Origin: Micromonospora alfalfae
Lineage (GTDB): Bacteria > Actinomycetota > Actinomycetes > Mycobacteriales > Micromonosporaceae
Length of the DNA stretch: 64,000 nucleotides
Reading direction: 5' to 3'
Assembly (NCBI RefSeq): GCF_022230925.1
Contig: NZ_JAKKFH010000009.1
Location: forward strand, 62,001-126,000
In this document: one piece after another, positions 48,125-55,813 of the stretch
Position numbering within the stretch: the first letter of the stretch is position 1
Layout: the number at the start of each line of letters is the position of its first letter
The notes under the pieces: model-generated
What the model was told of the DNA's origin: nothing
What the model saw: the letters and a program-made list of their open reading frames with translations, nothing else
Database searches by the model: none
Translations under genes and position numbers: made by a program

Positions 48125-49431
48125 CGGGCACCTCCGGCGATGACCTCGATGGCGGCCCGGCGCTCCGGGCGCAGGGTGGCCGCGGCGGACCGGACCTGTT
48201 CCTCGGTGACCTCGCCGACCAGCCGGGGCAGTTCGTTGAGCAGACCCGGTTCACCGCGTTGCTGTTCCAGCACGGCCATCCGCAGCGCCCGACCGAGCAC
48301 CGCGTCGGTGTCCCGCAGCAGGTGGGTCGCCATCCGGGCCTGGGTGCGGGCCAGCTCACCGTCGGTCAGGCCGTCGGTGGCCAGCCGGTCCAACTCCTCG
48401 TCGATGGTGCGCAGCACCTTGTCGACGTCGCCGCCGGGCGGCAGGTGCGCCTGCAACAGCAGCGCGGTGGGGTCGCGGACGTCGAACGGGTCGCCCATGA
48501 AACCGAGGTATCCGCCGAGGCTGGTCACAGTGCGGTCCCGCTGCACCAGCCGTTCCACCAGCCGCGACGCGTCGCCGTCGGTGAGCACCTCGGCCAGCAC
48601 CACGTACGGCAGGTAGCCGGCGAAGTCGGTGACCGGGTCGGGCACGCGCCAGGCGCCGGCCACCGCCGGCAGCGGCGCCAGGGCATCGGTGTACGAGGTA
48701 CGCCGCTCGGCGCTCAGGTCAGGCTCGGTGAAGTCGGGCCGTTGCGGTGCCGGCCGGGCCGGGACGTCGCCGAAGTGCCGGGTGACCAACTCGGTCGCCT
48801 CGGCCACGTCGATGTCCCCGCTGACGGCCAGCACGGCGTTGCCGCTGGCGTAGTAGCGGCGGAAGAAGTCCGCGGCGTCGGCGACGGTCGCCGACTCCAG
48901 GTCGTCGAAGGAGCCGTAGCCGTCGTGGGCGTTCGGGAAGGTGTCGAACATGACCGGCGGCAGAGTGAGCCAGGGAAAGCCACCGTACGGCCGGTTGAGG
49001 ACGTTGACCCGGATCTCCTCCTTGACCACGTCGACCTGGTTGCGCAGGTTCTCCTCGGTCAGCCGGGGTCCACGCATCCGGTCCGCTTCCAGGAACAGCG
49101 CGCGCTCCAGCGCGTTGCTCGGCAGCGTCTCGAAGTAGTCGGTGTAGTCCAGGTGGGTGGAGCCGTTGAAGGTGCCACCCGCGCCCTGCACGTGCCGGAA
49201 GTGGGCCAGCTTCTCCAGGTTCTCCGAGCCCTGGAACATCAGGTGCTCGAAGAGGTGGGCGAAGCCGGTACGCCCCTCCGGCTCCGAGCGGATGCCGACG
49301 TCGTAGACCACAGCCACCCCGATCACCGGGGCACTGCGATCGGGGGTGAGCACCACCCGCAGGCCGTTGTCGAGGGTGAACCGCTCGACCGGATACTTCG
49401 TCGCTGGAATTCTGGATCTCCGCGCCGCCAC
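48121..49431 (-). CDS. M16 family zinc metallopeptidase (catalytic subunit)
   Basis: A 436-residue M16 peptidase. The inverted zinc motif HLFEHLMFQGS (HxxEH) lies at about residues 59-63, with the remote glutamate in QVDVVKEEIRVN (about 130-140). The second half contains LGGYLGFMGDPFDVRDP. There is no signal peptide, so it is a cytoplasmic peptidase. Start GTG 49431. Upstream is the sulfonate transporter, divergent. The related mycobacterial gene is PepR. Substrate unknown. Confidence 0.93.
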   Translation of the reverse strand: MAARRSRIPATKYPVERFTLDNGLRVVLTPDRSAPVIGVAVVYDVGIRSEPEGRTGFAHLFEHLMFQGSENLEKLAHFRHVQGAGGTFNGSTHLDYTDYFETLPSNALERALFLEADRMRGPRLTEENLRNQVDVVKEEIRVNVLNRPYGGFPWLTLPPVMFDTFPNAHDGYGSFDDLESATVADAADFFRRYYASGNAVLAVSGDIDVAEATELVTRHFGDVPARPAPQRPDFTEPDLSAERRTSYTDALAPLPAVAGAWRVPDPVTDFAGYLPYVVLAEVLTDGDASRLVERLVQRDRTVTSLGGYLGFMGDPFDVRDPTALLLQAHLPPGGDVDKVLRTIDEELDRLATDGLTDGELARTQARMATHLLRDTDAVLGRALRMAVLEQQRGEPGLLNELPRLVGEVTEEQVRSAAATLRPERRAAIEVIAGGAR

Positions 49432-49730
49432 GGAGTCGACCCTAGCGCGTCGACACCTCCGCCACCCGCGACCTTCCCGGAGCCGCCGCGACCGGGGCCG
49501 TCACCAGGGGCGGCACGTCGGCGCCGACCTGCTCTGCCTCGGCACGGTGCGGCCAGCCGGAGAGGCTGAACTCGTCGGTGCGCTCCAGCCGTGGTCGTGC
49601 CCGAGCAGGTCGCGGTACGCGCGCTGCCCGGCCGGGTCGCCCCCGGTCACGATGTTGCCGGCGACACCGCACTGGCGCGAACCCGGCCCGGACCGCGATC
49701 AGCACGACGCCGCTCACCCCCTATAAAGCT
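49432..49730. other. Gene-free intergenic region, possible gene remnant
   Basis: About 300 bp separate the M16 peptidase start from the transporter operators. A minus-strand stretch (49442-49717) is open, but the codon pattern is poor. The neighbouring frame, read from about 49660 downward, gives a more protein-like VTGGDPAGQRAYRDLLGHDH, so a decayed gene is possible. No further features are visible. Confidence 0.4.
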
Positions 49731-49743
49731 GGTAGGAATTACC
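49731..49743. promoter_or_regulatory. Putative operator 1 of the sulfonate-type transporter
   Basis: GGTAGGAATTACC (49731-49743) is an imperfect palindrome containing GTAGGAAT. A possible -10 box, TATAAA, lies at 49722-49727. The same GTAGGAAT word recurs in operator 2, so one regulator, probably the Rrf2 protein at the end of the operon, may bind both. Confidence 0.55.
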
Positions 49744-49811
49744 GACATGACCGAGACGCGCCATCCCGCCATGTGGATGGGCCTTGACGCTGGCCGCAGC
49801 CCGGCCCACTC

Positions 49812-49832
49812 TTCCTACCAACTAAGTAGGAA
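49812..49832. promoter_or_regulatory. Putative operator 2 of the sulfonate-type transporter
   Basis: TTCCTAC (49812-49818) and GTAGGAA (49826-49832) form a perfect 7-bp inverted repeat with a 7-bp spacer, ending 21 bp before the first gene of the operon. It shares GTAGGAAT with operator 1. Binding here could block transcription or initiation. Confidence 0.6.
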
Positions 49833-49852
49833 TACTGCGGATTGGATGGACG

Positions 49853-50917
49853 ATGAGACGGCTTCCCCTGCGCCGGTTGGTCACCCTGGCCACCCTCGCC
49901 GCCCTGGGCGCGGCGACCCTGGGCAGCACCGCCGCGTGCGGCGACGACAGCGAGGGCGCGGGCGGCAGCTCCGGCCCGGTGACGCTGCGCCTCGGCTACT
50001 TCCCCAACATCACCCACGCGCCGGCGGTCGTCGGGGTGGAGAAGGGCATCTTCGCGGAGAAGCTCGGCACCAACGTCAAGCTGGACCCGAAGACCTTCAA
50101 CGCCGGCCCTGCCGCCATCGAGGCGGTCTTCTCCGGCGCGCTGGACGCCACCTACATCGGTCCGAACCCGACAGTGAACGCCTTCTCGAAGTCCAAGGGT
50201 GAGGCCGTCCGGGTCATCTCCGGCGCGGCCTCCGGCGGCGTGGCGCTGGTCGTCAAGCCCGACATCACCGGCGCGCCGGACCTGAAGGGCAAGAAGATCG
50301 CCACCCCGCAGCTGGGCAACACCCAGGACGTGGCGATCCGGTACTGGCTCAAGCAGCAGGGCCTCACCACCACCAAGGAAGGTGGTGGCGACGTCAAGAT
50401 CGTGCCGCAGGAGAACGCCCAGACCGTCGAAACGTTCACCAGCGGCGCGATCGACGGCGCCTGGGTGCCCGAACCGTTCGTCTCCCGCCTGGTCAACGCC
50501 GGCGGCAAGGTCCTCGTCGACGAGCGCGACCTGTGGCCGGACAAGAAGTTCGTCATCACCAACCTGCTGGTGAGCACCAAGTTCCTCAAGGCGCACCCGG
50601 ACGTGGTGCAGAGGCTTGTCGACGGTCAGGTGGCCGCCAACGAGTTCGTCAACACCAAGCCGGACGAGGCGCAGCAGGCCATCTCCGAAGCGATCGGCAA
50701 GATCACCGGCAAGCCGCTGGACCTGAAGCTCATCAAGCAGGCGTGGCCGACGTTGGAGTTCACCAACGACCCGATCTCGTCCTCCCTGAAGGCCGGGCTC
50801 GACCACGCCGTCGACGTCGGCCTGACCGAGCCGGTCGACCTCAAGGGCCTGTACGACCTCAAGTACCTCAACAACGCGCTCAAGGCGCAGGGCGAGCCCG
50901 AGGTCGTCCAGCCATGA
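49853..50917 (+). CDS. ABC transporter substrate-binding lipoprotein, sulfonate/nitrate/taurine type
   Basis: A 354-residue NMT1/SsuA-type binding protein. The signal peptide (LVTLATLAALGAATLGSTAAC) ends in a lipobox Cys (about 29). The mature part shows LRLGYFPNITHAPAVVGVEKG, AGPAAIEAVFSGALDATYIG and IDGAWVPEPFVSRLV, which are family marks. The substrate is probably an aliphatic sulfonate or a related oxyanion. ATG 49853 has GGATGGAC closely upstream, a weak site. The ATP-binding subunit overlaps at its end (ATGA). Confidence 0.92.
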   Translation: MRRLPLRRLVTLATLAALGAATLGSTAACGDDSEGAGGSSGPVTLRLGYFPNITHAPAVVGVEKGIFAEKLGTNVKLDPKTFNAGPAAIEAVFSGALDATYIGPNPTVNAFSKSKGEAVRVISGAASGGVALVVKPDITGAPDLKGKKIATPQLGNTQDVAIRYWLKQQGLTTTKEGGGDVKIVPQENAQTVETFTSGAIDGAWVPEPFVSRLVNAGGKVLVDERDLWPDKKFVITNLLVSTKFLKAHPDVVQRLVDGQVAANEFVNTKPDEAQQAISEAIGKITGKPLDLKLIKQAWPTLEFTNDPISSSLKAGLDHAVDVGLTEPVDLKGLYDLKYLNNALKAQGEPEVVQP

Positions 50918-51693
50918 CGTCGACAACGACGACGCCGCGGAGCGCGACCACAGCCGTGGCGCTCTCCGGCGTGACAAAGGTGTACGGGCGCGGGGCGAAC
51001 GCCGTCCTGGCCCTGGACGGTGTGTCGCTGGACGTCGCGCCCGGCGAGTTCGTCTGCCTGGTCGGCGCGTCCGGCTGCGGGAAGAGCACACTGCTCAACC
51101 TGGTGGCCGGGCTGGACCGGGTCAGCGGTGGGCAGATCACACTGGCCGGCGACGCCAACCCGGGCCTGATGTTCCAGGAGCCGGCGCTCCTTCCGTGGCT
51201 GACCGTCGACGGGAACGTGGAGGTGCCCCTCAAGCTGCGCCGGCTGCCCCGGGCCCAGCGTCGCGAGCGGGTCGCCGAACTGCTGCGAACTGTGCACCTC
51301 GCCGACTTCGGCCGTAAGCGCCCGCACGAGCTCTCCGGCGGAATGCGGCAGCGGGTCGCGCTCGCCCGGACGCTTGCCCTGGACACTCCGGTGCTGCTGA
51401 TGGACGAGCCGTTCGGCGCGCTGGACGCGATGACCCGGGACATCCTGCACGACGAGCTGGAACGGATCTGGTCCGAGCGCAAACTCTCGGTGCTCTTCGT
51501 GACGCACAACGTGCGCGAGGCGGCCCGCCTGGCCGACCGGATCATCCTGCTCTCCAGCCGACCCGGCCGGATCATCTACTCCACCGAGGTGACCATTCCG
51601 CGCCCTCGCCGGATCGACTCCCCCGAGGTCGCCGCCATCGCCGCCGAGGTCACCGAGCGGCTCCGTACGGAGGTGGGCCGCCATGGCCAGTGA
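50914..51693 (+). CDS. ABC transporter ATP-binding protein (SsuB/TauB type)
   Basis: A 259-residue ATPase. Walker A is GASGCGKST (about 52-60), the Q-loop is MFQEPALLPWLTV, the signature is LSGGMRQRVALA, Walker B is VLLMDEPFGALD and the switch His is in FVTHNVREA. The short linker PGLMFQEP is the SsuB/TauB pattern. ATG 50914 overlaps the stop of the binding protein. Its end overlaps the permease start by 11 bp. Confidence 0.96.
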   Translation: MTSTTTTPRSATTAVALSGVTKVYGRGANAVLALDGVSLDVAPGEFVCLVGASGCGKSTLLNLVAGLDRVSGGQITLAGDANPGLMFQEPALLPWLTVDGNVEVPLKLRRLPRAQRRERVAELLRTVHLADFGRKRPHELSGGMRQRVALARTLALDTPVLLMDEPFGALDAMTRDILHDELERIWSERKLSVLFVTHNVREAARLADRIILLSSRPGRIIYSTEVTIPRPRRIDSPEVAAIAAEVTERLRTEVGRHGQ

Positions 51694-52567
51694 CACCCTC
51701 ACCAGTTCGGCGCGTACCGACGCGGAGATCACCGGCCTCGACGCGCTGGAGATCGCCGGTCGGGACAAGGAGGTCTCCCGGGGCGCCCGGATCTGGGCGG
51801 CCACCTGGCCCAAGCTCGCCGCCCTGGCCATCGCCATCGCCGCCTGGCAACTCGTGGTCCTTTCGGGTTGGAAGCCCCCGTACTCGCTGCCGGGTCCGCT
51901 GGAGGTCGGCCGTGAGCTGATGACCCAGGCCCAGGGTCCGCAGTTGTGGGACGGCCTGCTCACCACGTTGCGCCGGGCCGCCGTCGGGTACGTCTTCTCG
52001 GTCGCCGTCGGCCTGCTCCTGGGTCTCGCGGTGGCCCGGTCCACTGTGCTGCGCGCCGCCATCGGCTCGATGATCACGGCGTTGCAGACGATGCCGTCGA
52101 TCGCCTGGTTCCCGCTGGCCATCCTGCTCTTCGAGCTGAGCGAGAAGGCGATCTTCTTCGTGGTGGTGCTCGGTGCGGCGCCGTCCATCGCCAACGGGGT
52201 GATCTCCGGGGTGGACTACGTGCCGCCGCTGCTGATACGCGCCGGCCGTAACCTCGGCGCCCGAGGGCTCAACCTCTACCGGTACGTCATCGCGCCGGCC
52301 GCCCTCCCGGCGATCGTCGCCGGGCTCAAACAGGGCTGGGCCTTCTCCTGGCGCAGCCTGATGGCAGGTGAGCTGCTCGTGGTCGGCATCTCGCAGACCT
52401 CGCTCGGCGCCCAGCTCACCTACTCCCGCGAGTTGTCCGACTCACCCTGGCTGCTCTCCACGATGATCGTCATCCTCGTCGTCGGCCTCGTCGTGGACGC
52501 CGCGTTCGGCGCCGCGGACAAGGCGATCCGGCGGCGCTGGGGCGTACTGGACCAGGCTGGTCAGTGA
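51683..52567 (+). CDS. ABC transporter permease (SsuC/TauC type)
   Basis: A 294-residue binding-protein-dependent permease with about six helices (LAALAIAIAAWQLVVLSGW, VGYVFSVAVGLLLGLAVARS, IVILVVGLVVDAAFG). The EAA-like cytoplasmic loop is IRAGRNLGARGLNLYRYVIAPAALP. About 40 polar residues precede the first helix. It overlaps the ATPase gene by 11 bp, completing a single transporter operon. Confidence 0.95.
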   Translation: MASDTLTSSARTDAEITGLDALEIAGRDKEVSRGARIWAATWPKLAALAIAIAAWQLVVLSGWKPPYSLPGPLEVGRELMTQAQGPQLWDGLLTTLRRAAVGYVFSVAVGLLLGLAVARSTVLRAAIGSMITALQTMPSIAWFPLAILLFELSEKAIFFVVVLGAAPSIANGVISGVDYVPPLLIRAGRNLGARGLNLYRYVIAPAALPAIVAGLKQGWAFSWRSLMAGELLVVGISQTSLGAQLTYSRELSDSPWLLSTMIVILVVGLVVDAAFGAADKAIRRRWGVLDQAGQ

Positions 52568-52568
52568 C

Positions 52569-53027
52569 GTGTTCGTCTCCGCGCGCAGCGACTACGCGCT
52601 CCGGGCGATGCTCGCCGTCGCCGCCGGTGGTGATGGTGGTGGCGACGGCGACCGGGTCGGCGAGTTGGTGAAGGCGGCCAGCCTGGCCGAGGTGCAGGAC
52701 ATCCCGCTCAGCTTCCTACAGGGCATCCTGCTCGACCTGCGCCGGGCCGGTCTGCTGCACAGCCATCGCGGTGCCGACGGCGGATACGCGCTGACCCGCC
52801 CAGCCGACGAGATCACCGTCGGCGACGTACTGCGCGCGGTCGGCGGCTCGCTCACCACGGTGCGCGGTCTGCCGGCCGAGCGGGCCGGTTATCACGGAGT
52901 GGCCGCCGGGCTCACCGACGTCTGGCTGGCGGTGCACGGGGCGATCGCCACTGTGGTCGACAGCACCACTCTGACCGACCTGCTCACCCACGCTCCGGCG
53001 GTCAGCACCGACGCACCGCTCGCATGA
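52569..53027 (+). CDS. Rrf2 family transcriptional regulator without iron-sulfur cysteines
   Basis: A 152-residue Rrf2 protein. The winged helix (SARSDYALRAMLAVAAGG, SLAEVQDIPLSFLQGILLDLRRAGLL) and the wing SHRGADGGYALTRPADEITVGDVLRAV are classical. The three cysteines that bind Fe-S in IscR/NsrR are absent, as in CymR-type members, so it probably senses a metabolite or protein partner. The GTG 52569 start lies 1 bp after the permease stop, so it is the last gene of the operon and likely its regulator, acting at the dyads 49731-49832. Confidence 0.9.
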   Translation: MFVSARSDYALRAMLAVAAGGDGGGDGDRVGELVKAASLAEVQDIPLSFLQGILLDLRRAGLLHSHRGADGGYALTRPADEITVGDVLRAVGGSLTTVRGLPAERAGYHGVAAGLTDVWLAVHGAIATVVDSTTLTDLLTHAPAVSTDAPLA

Positions 53028-53103
53028 TCGCGCTCGATCATTGATGTAGTGGCCTCGCCCGCTTGGCGAGGGGCCTATTTCCTGGATCGAGCGCGATCAT
53101 GCG
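53021..53103. repeat. GATC-armed intergenic palindrome B (19-bp perfect arms)
   Basis: Arms 53021-53039 and 53085-53103 (CGCATGATCGCGCTCGATC and inverse) pair perfectly over 19 bp. Inside is a second hairpin (CCTCGCC with GGCGAGG). The left arm contains the stop codon of the Rrf2 gene. It lies at the 3' end of the transporter operon and is convergent with the gene at 53352. Confidence 0.75.
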
Positions 53104-53119
53104 CGTTCGCGGCCTCCTC

Positions 53120-53229
53120 GGCCAGCGCCCCCTCGGGCAGCGGCCCCTCGGGCAGCGGCCCCCTCGGGCAGCGACGCCCTCGGGCAGCGACGCCCTCGGG
53201 CAGCGACGCCCTCGGCCGGCGACGCCCTC
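53120..53229. repeat. 15-16-bp tandem repeat array
   Basis: Seven units: 15, 15, 16, 16, 16, 16 and 16 bp. The consensus GGGCAGCGACGCCCTC occurs as three identical consecutive units (53166-53213). Each unit contains GAGGGC/GCCCTC-type self-complementarity across junctions. Directly follows palindrome B. Not coding. Confidence 0.88.
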
Positions 53230-53351
53230 GGCGCGAGCCGGGAGGACGTGGAGGCGATGTGGTCGGGTCGGTGCCCCGCCGACCCGACCACATCTCGTAC
53301 CGATCCTGACCGGGCCTGCCCCTCCGCCGGCACCGGTAGGCCGGTCGCTGC

Positions 53352-53552
53352 TCAGCCCACGTGTGCGGTCGCCGGGCTGACGCCCGGATCGCCAGGACTG
53401 TGCAGCTCCACCAGACTGGCGGGAGCGTTACCCGCCGGGGTGGCATGCCAGGGCGCGAAGGCCGCAACCATGGCGAGCAGCAACCCGGCGAGCGCGACCG
53501 CGACCACCAGGATCAGTTCACGCAGTGCGCCCGAGCCGGCTTCGCCCGCCAT
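53352..53552 (-). CDS. 66-residue single-pass membrane protein
   Basis: A small protein with one strong hydrophobic segment (about residues 11-31, LILVVAVALAGLLLAMVAAF) and a short extracytoplasmic tail rich in Pro/Ala/Ser (SPGDPGVSPATAHVG). ATG 53552 has GGGAGGGG about 6 nt upstream, so translation is likely. No family is recognised. It is monocistronic, located between the repeat array and the DEAD-box helicase. Confidence 0.6.
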   Translation of the reverse strand: MAGEAGSGALRELILVVAVALAGLLLAMVAAFAPWHATPAGNAPASLVELHSPGDPGVSPATAHVG

Positions 53553-53719
53553 GGTCACCCCTCCCGTGCCGGGCCCCCCGCCCGGCTTCCCCCGTCGGTC
53601 AGCCTCGACCACCAGCGGCCGGGGCGCAGTCGGCCAGCCGACCCAGCGGAGGCTGATTACCGACTCAGCAGAGGGGGCCACCCGGCGCGGTCGGCTGACC
53701 GGTCGGGCCGCACTGACAG

Positions 53720-53818
53720 CCGACCGGCCGGAACACCGCGCAGACAAAACCGACCCGCCTCGCCGAAGCCGACCGGCCCGGAACACCGCGCAGACAAAAC
53801 CGACCCGCCTCGCCGAAG
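53720..53818. repeat. 50-bp tandem duplication downstream of the DEAD-box helicase gene
   Basis: Two nearly identical copies with a 50-bp period (about 53720-53768 and 53770-53818) share GAACACCGCGCAGACAAAAC and what follows. The right copy supplies one arm of the helicase terminator. Confidence 0.8.
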
Positions 53819-53832
53819 CGGGACGGGTCGGT
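53799..53832 (-). terminator. DEAD-box helicase terminator with short U-run
   Basis: A 9-bp stem (53799-53807 with 53824-53832) with an inner CGCTTCGGCG hairpin is followed on the minus strand by TTTTG. It lies 14 bp after the helicase stop. Confidence 0.7.
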
Positions 53833-53846
53833 CTACGCGCAGAAGA

Positions 53847-55160
53847 TCAGACGGTACGGGGACGACGCGGCCGACGGGACCGGCCCGACGCGCGGTGCGC
53901 CGGACGGGCGCCCCCGTCGGCGGCCGAGCCCCCGGAGGTACGGGCCCGAGTTGCGGGCGCCGGCGGAGCGACGATGGTCACCGGCACACCGGACGGCTCG
54001 CGGGCACCGGTCACCCGGGCCAGCGCTCCGTCACCCGCGCGCACCTGGACCGACTCGGGCCGGATACCGGCGGTGGCCATCAGCCGGGACACGTCCCGAC
54101 GCTGCTCCGGCAGGACCAGGGTGACCACGGAACCGGACTCGCCGGCCCGGGCGGTACGGCCGCCCCGGTGCAGGTAGTCCTTCGCCTCGGTCGGCGGGTC
54201 AACGTTGACCACCATGTCCAGGCCGTCCACGTGGATGCCACGGGCCGCCACGTCGGTGGCGACCAGGGCGGTCACCTGACCGTTGCGGAACTGCTCAAGG
54301 ATCCGGGTGCGCTGCGGCTGGGACTTGCCACCGTGCAGCGCGGCCGCGCGTACGCCCTTGGAGAGCAGTTGGCGGGCCAGCCGGTCGGCGCGGTGCTTGG
54401 TGCCCATGAACAGGATGGTGCGGCCCTCACGGGCGGCGATCCGGGTCAACGCGTCGGGCTTGTCCAGCGCGTCGACGTGCAGCACGTGGTGGGTCATCGC
54501 AGTGACGGTGGCGGTGCCCGGGTCGACCGAGTGGGTGACCGGGTTGCTCAGGAAGCGGCGGACCAGCCGGTCCACGCCACCGTCCAGGGTGGCGGAGAAG
54601 AGCATCCGCTGCCCCTGCGGCGCGACCTGCTCCAGCAGCTTGGTGACCTGCGGCAGGAAGCCCATGTCGGCCATCTGGTCGGCCTCGTCGAGCACTGTGA
54701 TCTCGACCTGGTCGAGCCGGGCGTCGCCGCGGTTGATCAGGTCGTGCAGCCGGCCCGGGGTGGCGACGACAACCTCGGCGCCGGCGCGCAGAGCGTCCGC
54801 CTGCCGTTGCAACGACAGCCCGCCGACGACTGTGGTGCAGCGCAGCCCGACGGCGCGGGCGTACGGGGCCAGCGCTGTGGTGACCTGCTGGGCCAGCTCA
54901 CGGGTCGGCACCAGCACCAGGGCCAGCGGGCGGCCCGGCCGAGCCTTACGGCCGGCGGTGCGGGACAGCAGCGGAAGCCCGAAGGCGAGGGTCTTGCCGG
55001 AGCCGGTACGACCGCGGCCCAGCACGTCCCGGCCGGCGAGCGAGTCGGGCAGCGTCGCCGTCTGGATCGGGAACGGCTCGGTGATGCCCTGCGCGGTCAG
55101 CGCGGTGAGCAGCGCCGGTGCCAGACCGGTATGAGCGAACGACGGAATAACTGTGGTCAT
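53847..55160 (-). CDS. DEAD-box RNA helicase
   Basis: A 437-residue DEAD-box protein. The Q motif (FPIQTATLP), motif I GRTGSGKT (Ala-free variant of AQTGSGKT), Ia PTRELAQQ, motif II DEADQM (D-E-A-D), motif III SAT, and VI HRGGRTARAG are present. The C-terminal 80 residues are basic and Ala/Gly/Arg-rich, an RNA-binding tail. ATG 55160. It is on the same strand as the cold-shock gene upstream. Such pairs unwind RNA in the cold. It is a general bacterial RNA helicase (RhlE/CsdA-like class). Confidence 0.93.
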   Translation of the reverse strand: MTTVIPSFAHTGLAPALLTALTAQGITEPFPIQTATLPDSLAGRDVLGRGRTGSGKTLAFGLPLLSRTAGRKARPGRPLALVLVPTRELAQQVTTALAPYARAVGLRCTTVVGGLSLQRQADALRAGAEVVVATPGRLHDLINRGDARLDQVEITVLDEADQMADMGFLPQVTKLLEQVAPQGQRMLFSATLDGGVDRLVRRFLSNPVTHSVDPGTATVTAMTHHVLHVDALDKPDALTRIAAREGRTILFMGTKHRADRLARQLLSKGVRAAALHGGKSQPQRTRILEQFRNGQVTALVATDVAARGIHVDGLDMVVNVDPPTEAKDYLHRGGRTARAGESGSVVTLVLPEQRRDVSRLMATAGIRPESVQVRAGDGALARVTGAREPSGVPVTIVAPPAPATRARTSGGSAADGGARPAHRASGRSRRPRRPRTV

Positions 55161-55270
55161 GCGAAAGCCTTCCTCGACGCGGAACGTGTCGAGGGAGGGC
55201 GCCGAAGTCGGCGCTGTCAACCGGCGGCGCAAGGCAGCCAGGACTCACAAGCACGAACCGATTGGAGTAC

Positions 55271-55332
55271 GGGCCGGCCCGCCGCCGGGCCGCCGCCTGC
55301 ATGCGCAGGCGGCAGCGGGGCGGGCCGGTCCC
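55271..55332 (-). terminator. GC-rich nested hairpin between the cold-shock and helicase genes
   Basis: An inner 9-bp stem (55292-55300 with 55305-55313, loop ATGC) sits inside an outer GGGCCGGCCCGCC / GGGCGGGCCGGTCC pairing (about 55271-55332). It lies 50-110 bp after the cold-shock stop and 110 bp before the helicase start, so it can terminate or attenuate. Confidence 0.65.
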
Positions 55333-55383
55333 GTCACCGTCACACCCGGAGGGCGCGACAGGTAATGCTGACCGATCCGAAGA

Positions 55384-55587
55384 TCAGAGCGGGCGGATGT
55401 TCTCCGCCTGCGGGCCCTTCTGGCCCTGGGTCACCTCGAACTCGACCCGCTGGTTCTCGTCCAGGCTCCGGTAGCCGGAGGACTGGATCGCCGAGAAGTG
55501 GGCGAAGACGTCAGCGCCGCCGCCGTCCGGGGTGATGAAGCCGAAGCCCTTGTCAGCGTTGAACCACTTCACGGTGCCAATAGCCAT
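55384..55587 (-). CDS. Cold-shock protein, CspA family
   Basis: A 67-residue OB-fold nucleic-acid chaperone. The RNP1 motif [15 protein letters not shown] and RNP2 DVFAHFSAI are intact, and the length is canonical. ATG 55587 has AAGGAGAC about 6 nt upstream. A leader of about 200 nt precedes it, as is usual for cold-shock genes, but I do not identify its switch. It is transcribed toward the DEAD-box gene. Confidence 0.97.
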   Translation of the reverse strand: MAIGTVKWFNADKGFGFITPDGGGADVFAHFSAIQSSGYRSLDENQRVEFEVTQGQKGPQAENIRPL

Positions 55588-55720
55588 GTGTTTCGTCTCC
55601 TTGACGGAACGTCGGACACGCACTTGTTGCGTGCCCGAAGAGGAGCGCTCCGCGCGGGGATGCGCGAATCGCCTGTCGCTTCTGGTCGCCCCGCCCGGAG
55701 AACTCCGGACACAACAAAGA

Positions 55721-55749
55721 GCGCCTGGGGCCACAATCCCGCCAGGCGC
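55721..55749 (-). terminator. Hairpin downstream of adnB
   Basis: An 8-bp stem (55721-55728 with 55742-55749) lies 65 bp after the adnB stop and is followed on the minus strand by TCTTTGTTG, a modest U-rich stretch. Confidence 0.5.
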
Positions 55750-55813
55750 ACACAGAGTCTCTGGTAACCAAAACTGCAACCCGGTCAACCTACCACGGTT
55801 TTCCCCGCCATGG

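Noticed and set aside
49442..49717. A 91-codon minus-strand frame between the M16 gene and the transporter.
   Set aside because: Arg/Pro-rich composition without third-position bias. A remnant of a gene in another frame is possible but not shown.
49748..49852. A plus-strand ATG at 49748 that could start a leader peptide of the transporter.
   Set aside because: Lies between the two operators, lacks a ribosome binding site and has no Cys or Met run like known sulfur leader peptides.
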